Source: Pirellulaceae bacterium
Lineage (GTDB): Bacteria; Planctomycetota; Planctomycetia; Pirellulales; Pirellulaceae
Reading direction: 5' to 3'
DNA length: 64,000 bases
NCBI GenBank assembly: GCA_019636385.1
Contig: JAHBXT010000001.1
Coordinates: 1,302,001-1,366,000, forward strand
The position numbers and the translations under genes are program-made. The notes beneath the pieces are model-generated. The model was not told where the DNA came from, searched no databases, and worked only from the letters and a program-made list of their open reading frames with translations. Positions 12,001 to 18,172 of this stretch are shown here, one piece after another (positions within the stretch are counted from its first letter, which is position 1; every line of letters begins with the position of its first letter).

Positions 12001-13275
12001 ACTTATCGGGCTGTAGACCTGGCAGGTGCGCAGAGCAATCTGGCAACGGTCACGATCTTGGTGCGTGGGGTGAATGACCCCCCCGTGGCTAGAGACGATT
12101 CGACCGTGGTAGGGATCGGTGGAACAGTCGCGATCCTGGTGCTGAGCAACGACAGCGACCCCGATTCGCTGATCAATCCAGCCAGTATTCAAATCACGCG
12201 ACTGCCGCTATTTGGCAGCGTCACGGTTCGCAGCACCGGCATCGTCGAATACACGGCCACGGCTGGCTTCCAAGGCAGCGATGTTTTTGGGTATCGCGTT
12301 CGCGACATGGAGGGCAGCCTGTCCAATGAAGCCTTGGTAACAGTGGCCACCAACGGTGCGCCGGTGGCCGTGGATGACGTGGCTCAAACCTACCGAAATC
12401 AAGCCGTGATCATTCCGGTACTGGCCAATGACTCAGATAGCGATGGAACACTGGACCCAGCCTCGGTTCAAATCGTCGTACCGCCCAACGCAGGTACTGC
12501 GGAAGTCTTGGGCGATGGAACCATTCGCTTTACACCGACGACTGGCGTGTCCGGCGAATTTGTATTCTCTTACAATGTCGCCGATAACCATGGCACCCGC
12601 TCCAATACAGCTCAAGTCGCGGTACGCATCCTGCCCAGCCGCTGGCAGAATCCGACCAATAATTTGGATGTCGACGCCAGCGGGCGCGTTACGGCGCGCG
12701 ATGCGCTGTTGATCATCAATTACTTGAACTCTGATCGACCACGTTCCTTGGCCGAAGCCGGAATTGATCCGCCACCCTTCTACGACGTCAATGGCGATGA
12801 ATTTGTCAGAGCTTCCGATGCACTCTTGGTGATCAATTATCTGAACCGCAGCTCACAAGGCGGAGGTAGTGGCGGAGAAGGAGAATTGGCACCCGAGGGT
12901 GAGTATGTTCCACCGTCGACGGGGACGCCAACTCAGCTTGGTGCCGGGACCGATTGGGCCATGCTGGTTACTCCTGAGCAGATGCTGCAAACGGTGGGAC
13001 GACAAATCGTTCAGCGGGTAGAACAACGACGGATCGAACAAGCGCTGGTTGAGCATCTGGGGGAAGTGTCTCAGCAACCTGGCGCCTTGATCAGGCACAC
13101 GACTGACGATGTGCATTTGCAGTCGCAACGCTCCAGTGCAAACGACATCCGCTCGTCGGGCGATAGCGGATTTGACGAAAGCCAAGATTCAGATGATGTG
13201 TTGCGGCTACTGAGTAGGAAGTCGACCGAACTGCGCAGCCAACGGAATTTGGTTGATTATTACTTCGATAGTTAG
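1..13275 (+). CDS. Giant secreted/surface protein with beta-helix, PPC-like, GEVED, cadherin-like and dockerin domains (5' partial)
   Basis: The reading frame is open from base 1, so the true start lies upstream and at least 4,424 residues are visible. The N-terminal third has beta-helix-like repeats with the recurring motif AGDWGG (near nt 296 and 1361). A PPC-like segment follows (NPGDVDVYSFTG, near nt 2385). More beta-helix-like repeats occur around nt 6830-7100. A GEVED motif (GGEVEDYLIEI) ends at about nt 9264. Next comes a run of Ig/cadherin-like modules separated by VNDPP or VNDAP linkers (about nt 9280-12640). A dockerin type I pair follows (12655-12855) with two Asp-rich calcium loops, each followed by a ALL(I/V)INYLN helix. 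A tail of about 140 residues, including a Gly/Glu-rich linker, ends in DYYFDS. Such architecture is typical of planctomycete cell-surface giants; adhesion or cell-envelope function is inference. The opposite strand carries only shadow frames. Confidence 0.93.
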   Translation, partial: QDVRTVPAYEFGRGGVGNAILQDGLTLQVPQGVALMVDAGAIFKLQGSQVTTGSLSASVDNSLSALQVLGTPNRPVYFTSYKDESLGIDTNPLVTAPAAGDWGGINFKSDVDLAQGRNHWERHGIFLNYVAGAHIRYGGGQVTVLSPSPVVNPIMMHRDRPTILNNLISSNSDAALSADPNSFTQTLFSTPQFQLAATFSSDYDRVGPHIRSNRLSGNSINGIFVRTTTQPGQPLNTLDFTAKFDDTEIVHVIGENLIISGQPGGGFRETSLPNVSLTQTATSTGGSLASGAQVTYKVTFVDRWGNQGLPSAATPATVVGSGGAVQLNGLPAVSGDFVRRQLWRSIGGGAYRLVANLDGATGSYKDIGTILGATLAQPNQSNLVRGRLSARLEVAPGVIVKSSNARIEISMGAQLIAEGTAASPIVFTSRADDRYGAGGVFDTDNDGTLRNPGAGDWGGLLARHLSSLSIDHSLVTFAGGVTSVAGGFTGVNAIEIHQSTARIANSRFETNASGLGGDVGGARDGRGPHDASVIYVVGSQPVIIGNTFRNNSTAGTAVISINSNALNAVNVVDPGRQTGNSLRSPLATSNQGPLVRGNALSNNGVNGMRVRGQILTTESIWDDTDIVHVVQGEVKVPDFHTYGGLTLRSRVDEGLIVKMESGAGFTAMGRPLDITDRIGGAIRILGTPGFPVIITSLADDSVGAGFDAHGAPLRDTNNNGVSSGIPGDWRSIRLEPYANDRNVAMVSELESDQLRDRGANDDVQSAQHVGALAADLRGGDENLRLGFSIDGVIANPGDVDVYSFTGTAGSLVWLDVDRTSGSLDSVVELLNAAGLLLAQSTNSLLESLGTTQRYVIDDPSKILPSQVLGLDADPFAPRNSRVPIAADFHSLNPHDAGMRVILPGTPGQETTYYVRVRSSNVPSGSSPANSPDLQDESKLRDGKTSGTYRLQIRRQQTDEVAGSVIQYADIRYAATGVEAYGMPASSPLLGQLAESVLGVTNLGNIANSDRASITVAGSIGTANEIRSFTFSVGRDSIQVINPEDGTDHISVVFDIDYANGFGRPGTKLWVFNSAGQLVYIGNSSNIADDQSAPARSSDLTDLTRGSGGRRDAYIGPVELPAGDYVVLVTNESQIAAPLLQFYDTSATSLVQVEPLSSIRRISVDRFGGPSGATSSGPLQVSFNPDIDGNRVEWTLADVTAFVVTDSASGLNSILHFANAFTGAKVADVSQFPRVHDVALAPTGQLVGFAVPPPTLATDENAGIFMQIDTVGQLNSSTVPANAFTSPGTSGIETFTTQQSAFFPAPPAFAVQPRDQVADLINNPVGDGIVFEALTFYTNNSDQTLMFAVGSRGNNQSSFNTASVDLLSGNVVGIGPASTFTRNIVYRINPEDGSVINADGRADREGVQRVNGVTGADANAFSHAGTNKIEFGRFVSTGTITGLAEIGGILYAVSNQGELFAATTDGDRSFGSVAAPITVIVDPQFGPVSFTGLTRGPSELHQDMLFGTTANGRVYAFNTAGQFLPVFAGASFRTQTTGPNGLGAAVNGIDFSTLSRNLWHVSDLEADSPGHGRTIPPDNSQPEIISGGDALYFGINNSYDMPGGAHGAILSNPIDLRSYSSDDLPMLYFNYLLDTEGQNSDLNQNERMRDAFRVYGAGEDGQWILLATNNTPADGGANRLGSTDELDNDINLNRDPYGNPIPSQELFDVGEWRQARVSLAALAGKANVRLRFEFSTAGSFATGDPLRGGVEVIVVAGSRIQDGTGFTMTPVQLPGQTPQNFEFEHGLVLSLPGGASLLDGASSVTINGNVLTFSTTSNVGNNIFYLPTDGSATIANRLSSKLVDLSIASLAAITIDPLHPNTLAVANLPAGGAYGVSSMGTGVLRGLPGVTGNAVPIPITPAMTAAAVRDAMRVAFNDTFGNPVMRASFPAESLATWHFHDNILRLYGYRITNNGSAVGVTTQRAGDRFGVDLNNPTSQGDFAHMDERAANNTGRGVFIDDIIIGFAERGEMVFNAPTDLIAFVPNPQYAQTIYETDQIEEGDFQLTIRTAADYGTNDDFFSLLRDFDTNDRLSRSLGIQVRPDAPGRIVDGTTFTLSDTQRSLTFEYDVVLGLGDPAAGVQPGNMPVVISPADSPERIARAIVAAINAAFAQSVLNVTAAVRGQTAGQSDSRIIELHGKVATDLAGGFGFAANTFLDPLRWGNDSGFGEDLGDVERQRPQGQFLIAGSLFTNTANFGVLLSAGDRSQPYGSVGDRPYPGAPINFPTRNVQGLAPGVVVMNSIFANNSGVGLRISGDPETDATVQIARVINNTFHANPVGLLIDGGASPTVLNNIFSNPNVGIGVQAAGGATAVLGANLFKGNSVNTSGVSAGSFNIVLNANDPLFANTLNRQLYLAAGSQAIDASLEALQERAALTQVKSPLGLPLSPMLAPDRDATGQLRVDDPTLNSPSGMGANVFKDRGAVERADFAGPIAVLLQPQDNDAALLDSDRSLTNIRLQQGNLQFFSILLEDLNGIGPDEASVVSANLQLTENGRRLRAGTDYTFGYNANNRTLRLTPRSGIWRNDSVYEITLSNQASSQVVIPDGETVTDGLRLTVTRPQQPAVVFEFDLNGVVSGSNRPVPFTINSSAYEIASQLAGRLGAAGIAYLLTSDGTLTIFGQASSSDSNLLPVTAVGAIQDLAGNALAPNRATGLTQFTIIMPEVELDYGDAGGVNIPTVEAGGGNGARHTILPIDAGRLVLGSWVGAEPDGQPAAAADGDDYGVQVNIGTLGGVAQGTAGPARLTMPAASALNGQFITITAGPTPLEFRFDTTGTATGNASRVIVALAPADSASVVAQKFAAAVYQAQLQARLSDLTPMASGAVVSLGGSSLHQFNLAGAPAISRVARGNVDVVFPISTASLANGQTMSITDNLGRSLVFELNATTAAPGNVLVQVNLATATAAQVAQAFANTIQAQVSVGLLQLGGAFMQDARTLRILGNDEDGVRFGGLFNVGSAPVPVTIISSGAGMLDAWIDWNGDGDFNDADERLFGGSVPVVAGANLLNVATPAHAGAGLTTARFRLSKSGGLLAGGVGVGGEVEDYLIEIAPGSPPVANADTYALNEDGLLQVSLTAAGVLANDTDADVPQNQLVPGGNLFVHDDNPFTPIIDPVIGVANGTLILQRNGTFTYIPRTNFAGTDFFVYRATDGRLVSPVPATVTITVHPVNDAPSFALSSNAVTSREDQGLVTVDNFMTNLRPGPITAVDELGQTVTLVVEALTPSAFTVQPAIDQATGRLTYQTAADVNSDMGLDLQVRIVATDNGPAPGTGGLPHQNQTAATFTVVVEPINDAPLFQLSSTQVNVNEGPGLPTTLTSFVTGVEPGPPAAIDEASQVLQFTTLSVSNPALFTLGGLPQLSPNGTLTFTSAPHRHGTAVVVVQLMDDGPSQPLPNSNVSAPQTFTISVASVNDPPEFTIPATVNVVEDQGPVIVSGFASSIRPGPVEALDEITQTVQFELEPLDASVFATAPSMTPSGNLSFRIADNINSLNAALDGKLLRVLVRLRDSGPSAPPNRNTSDWQTFTINVAPVNDPPVAPDFNTTTDEDTPLVLQATAILAGASGGPTSDESSQVVQITQVPSTSSRGGRITSVVAGSGAAAHIVSITYTPPENYVGTDSFVYIMRDDGVPERLGTASIVITVNGINDPPEFSLGANQLVLEDAPPVTVVGWATNIRPGPSSAVDEIGQTVSFQVTTDQSQLFSAGGQPVLSSDGRLTFQVAPDAVGTAVLRIVAQDNGPSGGNHVHRSPEFTASITILPVNDPPVFTSGGDIAVDEDSPTYSQPWATGIAPAAGLLLNPPRAVDEAAQAVSFVVSVNNPAAFSIQPTVSSTGVLTFKTAQDFNGAAVLTVRAIDSGSGVTPNVNQSEPVTFTITVNPVNDAPVAENDSYSVDENSLLQISAPGLLLNDRDVDLPNDQLSVVAGSLQSLFGATVVLNANGSFTYDPRGVPAIQQLPAGQTIIDTFTYRAVDLAGAQSNLATVTILVRGVNDPPVARDDSTVVGIGGTVAILVLSNDSDPDSLINPASIQITRLPLFGSVTVRSTGIVEYTATAGFQGSDVFGYRVRDMEGSLSNEALVTVATNGAPVAVDDVAQTYRNQAVIIPVLANDSDSDGTLDPASVQIVVPPNAGTAEVLGDGTIRFTPTTGVSGEFVFSYNVADNHGTRSNTAQVAVRILPSRWQNPTNNLDVDASGRVTARDALLIINYLNSDRPRSLAEAGIDPPPFYDVNGDEFVRASDALLVINYLNRSSQGGGSGGEGELAPEGEYVPPSTGTPTQLGAGTDWAMLVTPEQMLQTVGRQIVQRVEQRRIEQALVEHLGEVSQQPGALIRHTTDDVHLQSQRSSANDIRSSGDSGFDESQDSDDVLRLLSRKSTELRSQRNLVDYYFDS
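9610..11755 (+). repeat. Tandem cadherin/Ig-like protein modules with a DExxQ signature
   Basis: Within the giant gene, modules of about 110-120 codons repeat. Each opens with a VNDPP- or INDAP-type linker and an acidic ED or NE pair. A segment like RPGPxxAxDExxQ follows, and the module ends in an FTI.V strand. The signature is visible six times: AVDELGQ, AIDEASQ, ALDEITQ, TSDESSQ, AVDEIGQ and AVDEAAQ. The fourth copy is more diverged and resembles the Cadherin_3-like modules on either side. The repeats are protein-level repeats, with little exact DNA repetition. Confidence 0.8.
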
Positions 13276-13421
13276 TCGTACAGAGGCGCGAGGGAGGATT
13301 GTTCGGTCGCTACCCGCGCCACAGGATGGAGATGTACCATGTACGTCTACTGTCCAGTCGACGGTAGCTACGAATACAGCTGACCTCAACTACGAAGGCC
13401 GCTAGCGGTAGAAGACCTCAT

Positions 13422-14936
13422 TTACCGTTTGGACGGATGTGAACTGCGCGACGAAACTTTCTCAGGATCTGTAGGTGCAGCTAGGGCGGTTTCTGACGAT
13501 GGAGGCGTTGGGTCAGTCGGCCAATCCAGGAATTCAAGATTGTCCAGCATTTGCAAATCGGCACCTGCGAACGCTTCGGCTTGTTCGGCACCGAGTGTGA
13601 ACACCAATGCCATGCGTCGGCCACCGTCGTTGGACAGATGCGCATAAATCCAACGTACCGGCACACCCTCTTGATTGCCTGCCACTTCAGCCCGCAGCAA
13701 ACGCAGCTTAGCAGACGTCACTTTTTCGGAGATTTCGATAAATTCTGCGAACCGCTCGCCTAAAGCCTGACGAATGTCGGCTTGCAGTCCGTCGGCAGTC
13801 AATTGCGAGCCGGCCTCCAGGCGTGGCAGTTGAGCGATGTTGCATTGAGCAATTACCTGATTGTCCTGCACCATGCGGAGCACGGCATCTTCGCCACCGT
13901 CGACGAAGATAAACCAATCGCGGCCGACATAGGCGGCGAATCGGCTGGGCACGGATTCCAAACGAACGAGCCACCGTGCTGGATCATCTGAACCAGCCAA
14001 CTGCAACAACTGGTTGCGAGTAGCTTGCACACCAATGGTCTGTTCTTGGCGTATAACTTGGATGCGCGCCGTGACGGAAAAGCCGGGTTGCGTTTGGCTA
14101 ACCTGGCGATTTTCTTTGATGGACAGACCCAACCAGGTAATCATGGCACAGCGCGAACTGAGTGTCGCATGTGCTGAACCGAGAATTTGCAACTCAGTGG
14201 AAACGCTGTTAGCTGTGGCTTGGATGTCGCCTTGCAAGTCGATTTTGATAACTCCTTTTTCCACGCTGGCAATCTTGGCGACTAAATTCGACTTGTGAAC
14301 CGCCTCTAGATTCAACAGGCAGCGCACATCTTCCTCGGAAACTGTCCACTGCGAATTGGTTCGCGCTGGCTCGACCGGTAACAGCTTCTCGAGCATCTGC
14401 GTATTGACCGGTGAACGCAACAGTTCCACTTCGCGTCGTTCCAGAGGCAATTCCGGGCAGTATTGCTCCCAAATACCGGACTGAGGCAGCACGAAAATCT
14501 GAGCACATTCGGGGCGCAGCCGAGTGGTGGTTGCCTTGCCTGCAATCCAGTTGTCGAGTTGAGCAGACAGATACTCTCGACCAGCGGCTACAGGCTGGTC
14601 ATCTTGAAAGGCGACCCGTTCGTAATAATCTTGTGTCGCCTTGGCTTTGATTTCGGCGGTCTTTTCCGACAGTTGTTTCTTGTCCGACGCCTGTTTAGTG
14701 AAAAGCTGGCCGTGCAATTCCAATTGGATTTTAGCGCGTGTGTCCAGTTGCTCGACACCCACCGGTTGCTGCAACCGTCGCGCAGGAACCTCAGCCCCGT
14801 TAGCGAGTCCAGGACAAACCAGTGTCCAGGCCACCAGAATGGCGTTCAGCCAATTTTGGCTGGTGCGGGCATAGCTCTGTGACCCAGGATGCGCCTGAGA
14901 CTTGCGAAACGCACGGCCCATTAACCCTGTGTACAT
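13422..14936 (-). CDS. Exported protein of unknown function
   Basis: I do not recognise a family in these 504 residues. The start is well supported: AAGGAG lies about 7 bases before the ATG at 14936. A hydrophobic stretch at residues 30-46 followed by NGAEV looks like a late signal peptide or a single N-terminal anchor after a basic lead. Residues of about 60-130 are charged and probably helical. The remainder is mixed alpha/beta without obvious catalytic motifs or repeats. The C-terminus is a Pro/Ser/Thr-rich tail. The gene is convergent with the giant surface protein gene, and about 150 bases separate the two stops. It is preceded by a long non-coding stretch, so it is probably transcribed alone. 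An exported planctomycete-specific protein is the best description. Confidence 0.85.
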   Translation of the reverse strand: MYTGLMGRAFRKSQAHPGSQSYARTSQNWLNAILVAWTLVCPGLANGAEVPARRLQQPVGVEQLDTRAKIQLELHGQLFTKQASDKKQLSEKTAEIKAKATQDYYERVAFQDDQPVAAGREYLSAQLDNWIAGKATTTRLRPECAQIFVLPQSGIWEQYCPELPLERREVELLRSPVNTQMLEKLLPVEPARTNSQWTVSEEDVRCLLNLEAVHKSNLVAKIASVEKGVIKIDLQGDIQATANSVSTELQILGSAHATLSSRCAMITWLGLSIKENRQVSQTQPGFSVTARIQVIRQEQTIGVQATRNQLLQLAGSDDPARWLVRLESVPSRFAAYVGRDWFIFVDGGEDAVLRMVQDNQVIAQCNIAQLPRLEAGSQLTADGLQADIRQALGERFAEFIEISEKVTSAKLRLLRAEVAGNQEGVPVRWIYAHLSNDGGRRMALVFTLGAEQAEAFAGADLQMLDNLEFLDWPTDPTPPSSETALAAPTDPEKVSSRSSHPSKR

Positions 14937-15876
14937 TGAATTCTCCTTGAACGAACAAGCGAAATCCGGATCCTGAAAAACTGGAGTCCAATCGAACTAG
15001 ACTCAGGTCTGGTCTGATTGCTAGCATGAAGGCTGTGTCCCCAAAGTTCTCCCCACATCCCTAAAGTTCGCGGTCGGAGGCTTGCGCTAATGCAATTCGG
15101 CCGCAGGAAAAATATCGGCAGACGAGGTTTAGCTTCGGCAAAGTGTGGTCGTTCTAACCAGCGGAGGCACTGCAAGCGTCAGAGTCTTCGCATACTTGCC
15201 ATAATGACATGCAAAATGGGGTCTGACCTAGCTACTTTGGTCAGAGCTTGGGCTGTCTGGTTCTTGCATCTCTTCCTAACGGGAATTACGACCCCAAAGG
15301 CCAGTATCCAATTACCGCAGACCGCCGGGACACAATGGCTGTTCGCGTATCAAAATGAGAGGAGTTGTGCAACAAAGTGCCAAGGAAGGATGTTGTTACA
15401 AGACTAAGGTGGAGAGCCTGGCGGCACCAGCCGATTTTCCTTCAGCGCAAACTGTTTTCCCACAATAGTTTACGAAAGAATTCTGGAATTGATTGGTCTG
15501 GGGTGGGCGGTTGGTACCCTATTTGCATTTTCGAGGAAGATGTTCAACTTGGCATTGTTTGCGAACTTTCTGTATTCCGGGACGCTCTAAACAAAGTGAA
15601 CTCCGAAACGAACTGACTCCGTAGATAGGAGTGAAGGCAAGCAACAATAGAAGGTTGGCGGTAACCCCTTAGCAAACCTGTGCGGTTTACCAACAGAATT
15701 GACGCATTGGAACTTTGGATCCATCCACAGGCTGTATGGGAACGAGGTAGCGGGGGACGGGAGTAAGTATTGGGGGTCTCAGGAAGGGACTCTTACCCAG
15801 CCGTAAGCGAATGTCGGCGGTCGGAAACCGCAGGGATGGAATTGACATCGACTTACATGCAGGGAAAGGTTTTAAC
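14937..15876. other. Long non-coding region between divergent genes, with structured leader of the sigma factor gene
   Basis: No convincing gene lies in these 940 bases. Short frames at 15090-15407 and 15365-15616 have no ribosome site, no recognisable sequence and no protein-like composition. A 7-bp inverted repeat (TCTGACC 15222-15228 with GGTCAGA 15239-15245) is present. From about 15616 to 15876 the sequence becomes G-rich and can fold, for example GTTGG..GTAA near 15653 with TTACCAAC near 15686. This suggests a structured 5' leader for the downstream sigma factor, but no known RNA family is recognised. Confidence 0.45.
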
Positions 15877-17547
15877 ATGCATCAGGATTATCGAGTATCA
15901 TTGCTGCGAGAGCTGCGCGACCACCAGGTCAAGTACGCGCCGCGAACCAAGAAGCTGGAACAAGCTGAGCGGGCGGAACGTCTGCTGAGCGAACTAGATT
16001 TGGCACGCGAGTACCCCTACGAGTTCATTTATTTTCGCGTTACCGATTTTCGGCCATCCGAAAACTCTAGGAAAATGGTAGCCGGTGGAGATGCTGCGCA
16101 CGACCTGCGACTATTCGTGGAAGATGTAACCGATTCGTTGAATCTGCTGGTCGAAGAGGCAAAAGAGCCGGTTCATTCGGTGGAAGATCTCAGTCGGATG
16201 TTCAACGTTTCGACCAAAACCATTGCGCGATGGCGCGATCAGGGATTGGTCAGTCGACGATTCTTGACCGAGGGTCGCAAGCGCGTCGGATTCCTGCATA
16301 GCAGCGTCGAGCGATTCGTGTCTCGCAATCGCGAACGCGTTCGTCGCGGCGAGCGTTTCAGCCAGTTGTCTGAAGACGAACGCGCCGAGGTGATCGAACG
16401 TGCTCGGACCATTGCAGCCGGTGGTGCCAGTCTGTCGGAGGTTTCTCGTCAAGTGGCCACAGCCATGGGACGCAGCATCGAGACCATTCGCTACACGCTT
16501 AAAAACCATGACAAGGCTAACCCTGAACAAGCGGTATTCCCCGACGCGCGTCAATTGTTAACCGATGGCGACAAGGCGACCATCTATCAACAATATCAGC
16601 GCGGCGTTGGCGTGGGTCTGCTGGTTCGCAAGTACGCGCGTAGCCGAAGCACGATCATTCGCATCGTCAACGAGCAGCGTGCCTTGGCCATCCTGCAATT
16701 GCCACTGGATTTCATCGACAATCCGAGCTTTCACCGGCCATCGGTCAAAGCTCGACAAGAGATGCTGTCCGACTTGCCTGAGGTCATCATCCCTCCGCGC
16801 AAGATGCGTGCTCCCAGTGGCTTGCCGACTTACTTGGCATCGCTGTACGACGTACCTTTGCTGACTCGGGAGCAAGAATACCACCTGTTCCGCAAGATGA
16901 ACTTTTTGAAGTCATTGGCGTTCGGTTTGCGACAAACACTTTCGACGACCGAGCCCAGTCCAGCGGTGATGGAGGAAATTGAAAACCTGTACCGTCAGTC
17001 GGTCGATATCAAGAACCAGATTGTGCAGGCCAACCTGCGTCTGGTGGTGTCCATCGCCAAGCGGCACACGCAGAACAATGACGACTTTTTCAGCTTGGTC
17101 AGTGACGGCAACATGTCGTTGTTCCGAGCGGCTGAGAAGTTCGACTTTGCACGCGGCAACAAGTTCAGCACGTATGCCAGCTGGGCGATCATGAAGAACT
17201 TCGCGCGATCGATCCCCGACGAATACCGTCACAAAGACCGCTTCCGCACAGCCGGCGAAGAACTATTTGAAGGTCACGTGGATACGCGTGGCGACCACAT
17301 GGCCGAGGAACTGGCGCAGAAACAGCGGATCGTTCAAATCAATCGTATTCTCAGTCGTTTAGACCATCGTGAACAGCAAATCATCATTCGACGATTTGGC
17401 CTAAATCACTCGCAGGAGCCGTTGACACTCAAAGAGGTTGGTGCTGAGCTGGGCGTGACCAAGGAACGCATTCGCCAGCTGGAAGCCCGTGCGTTGAGCA
17501 AGCTTCGGGAAGCCGCTTCGGCCGAACATCTTGACATCGCCGAATAA
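15877..17547 (+). CDS. RNA polymerase sigma-70 family factor with N-terminal helix-turn-helix modules
   Basis: The ATG at 15877 is chosen because AGGGAAAGG precedes it by about 7 bases; an upstream in-frame ATG at 15811 lacks this. The product has 556 residues. Residues 102-148 resemble a MerR-type HTH (SVEDLSRMFNVSTKTIARWR). Residues of about 165-212 and 228-268 look like two further HTH units. A region 1.2-like helix (LLTREQEYHLFRKMN) is at 328-342, region 2 at about 380-450 (NLRLVVSIAKRH, FSTYASWAI), and region 4 at about 485-545 (GVTKERIRQLEARAL). Between regions 2 and 4 there are only about 35 residues, so region 3 is essentially missing. It should direct RNA polymerase to specific promoters. 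Region 1.1 is replaced by the HTH modules, and the target regulon is unknown. Confidence 0.92.
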   Translation: MHQDYRVSLLRELRDHQVKYAPRTKKLEQAERAERLLSELDLAREYPYEFIYFRVTDFRPSENSRKMVAGGDAAHDLRLFVEDVTDSLNLLVEEAKEPVHSVEDLSRMFNVSTKTIARWRDQGLVSRRFLTEGRKRVGFLHSSVERFVSRNRERVRRGERFSQLSEDERAEVIERARTIAAGGASLSEVSRQVATAMGRSIETIRYTLKNHDKANPEQAVFPDARQLLTDGDKATIYQQYQRGVGVGLLVRKYARSRSTIIRIVNEQRALAILQLPLDFIDNPSFHRPSVKARQEMLSDLPEVIIPPRKMRAPSGLPTYLASLYDVPLLTREQEYHLFRKMNFLKSLAFGLRQTLSTTEPSPAVMEEIENLYRQSVDIKNQIVQANLRLVVSIAKRHTQNNDDFFSLVSDGNMSLFRAAEKFDFARGNKFSTYASWAIMKNFARSIPDEYRHKDRFRTAGEELFEGHVDTRGDHMAEELAQKQRIVQINRILSRLDHREQQIIIRRFGLNHSQEPLTLKEVGAELGVTKERIRQLEARALSKLREAASAEHLDIAE

Positions 17548-17586
17548 GTGGTTGGCCCAAACGGCTGGCCAGCCACAATCGACTAC

Positions 17587-17622
17587 GCCAAGTGCTCACC
17601 GCACAAGCGGTGAGCCCTTGGC
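17587..17622 (+). terminator. Stem-loop downstream of the sigma factor gene
   Basis: GCTCACCGC (17594-17602) pairs perfectly with GCGGTGAGC (17607-17615) around an ACAA loop. After one mismatch the outer GCCAAG and CTTGGC arms also pair, giving about 15 bp in all. It begins 40 bases after the sigma factor stop. No T-tract follows, so it may be an RNA 3'-end stabiliser or a Rho-associated stem rather than a true intrinsic terminator. Confidence 0.45.
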
Positions 17623-17817
17623 CTTCGGATTAGAGGCGCAAGTACCTGCTTTACCCTACCGCGACCAGAGGAATTGCAGCTTGCCCCATGGCACGCCGGC
17701 TGGTAACGCGGTGCGCTGGCAACTGCGTAGTTGTTAAGGGACGCCCGGTTCATCAGGGCCGGGTGGTAGAGTTGGCGGGTTTAGGGGGAGATTACAAGCC
17801 CTGCGGCAATCCATCAG

Positions 17818-18069
17818 CTAACGATAACCCCCGTCGGGGAAAAATTGTTCATTGATTGGGCAATATTGGGCCTTCAAATTCCACTGTACGGAATTACAAT
17901 CCGGGTTCGTTTTTTTGGTCCACAGTGGTCTTCGGTAGCAATGCGCGCCCAATGCATGGTTCACGTTAGCTGCGCTGGCCGAGAACACATAAGTCGGTAG
18001 CTGCGGCTCGCCCAGAGTGTGGTTGACCGGGCGGTGTATCATCCAGGTGCGGTTTTTCGTGGGGTCCAT
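17818..18069 (-). CDS. Possible small protein (83 residues)
   Basis: This is the only frame in the 625-base gap between the sigma factor and the beta-oxidation operon that looks somewhat protein-like. It is rich in Asn, Pro, Trp and Tyr and has three Cys (HCYRRP, PDCNSV, AQYCPI). A weak purine-rich stretch (GGCAGGGG) lies about 9 bases before the ATG. No family is recognised and no signal peptide or membrane segment is seen. It would be transcribed divergently from the FadJ-like gene. It may be spurious. Confidence 0.3.
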   Translation of the reverse strand: MDPTKNRTWMIHRPVNHTLGEPQLPTYVFSASAANVNHALGAHCYRRPLWTKKTNPDCNSVQWNLKAQYCPINEQFFPDGGYR

Positions 18070-18172
18070 CGTGTATACCCCTGCCTACGGAGCGATGTTT
18101 GAGCCCCAGTCCTGGATCTGAGGGGTAACGATTCACTTTTATAGTCGATTTTTTTGAGAGAGAAGGTTTGGC

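Noticed and set aside
14463..14882. 139-residue plus-strand frame
   Set aside because: Antisense to the exported protein gene, which has a strong ribosome site and signal segment.
15090..15407. 105-residue plus-strand frame in the non-coding leader
   Set aside because: No ribosome site, Arg/Cys-rich shadow-like composition and no family.
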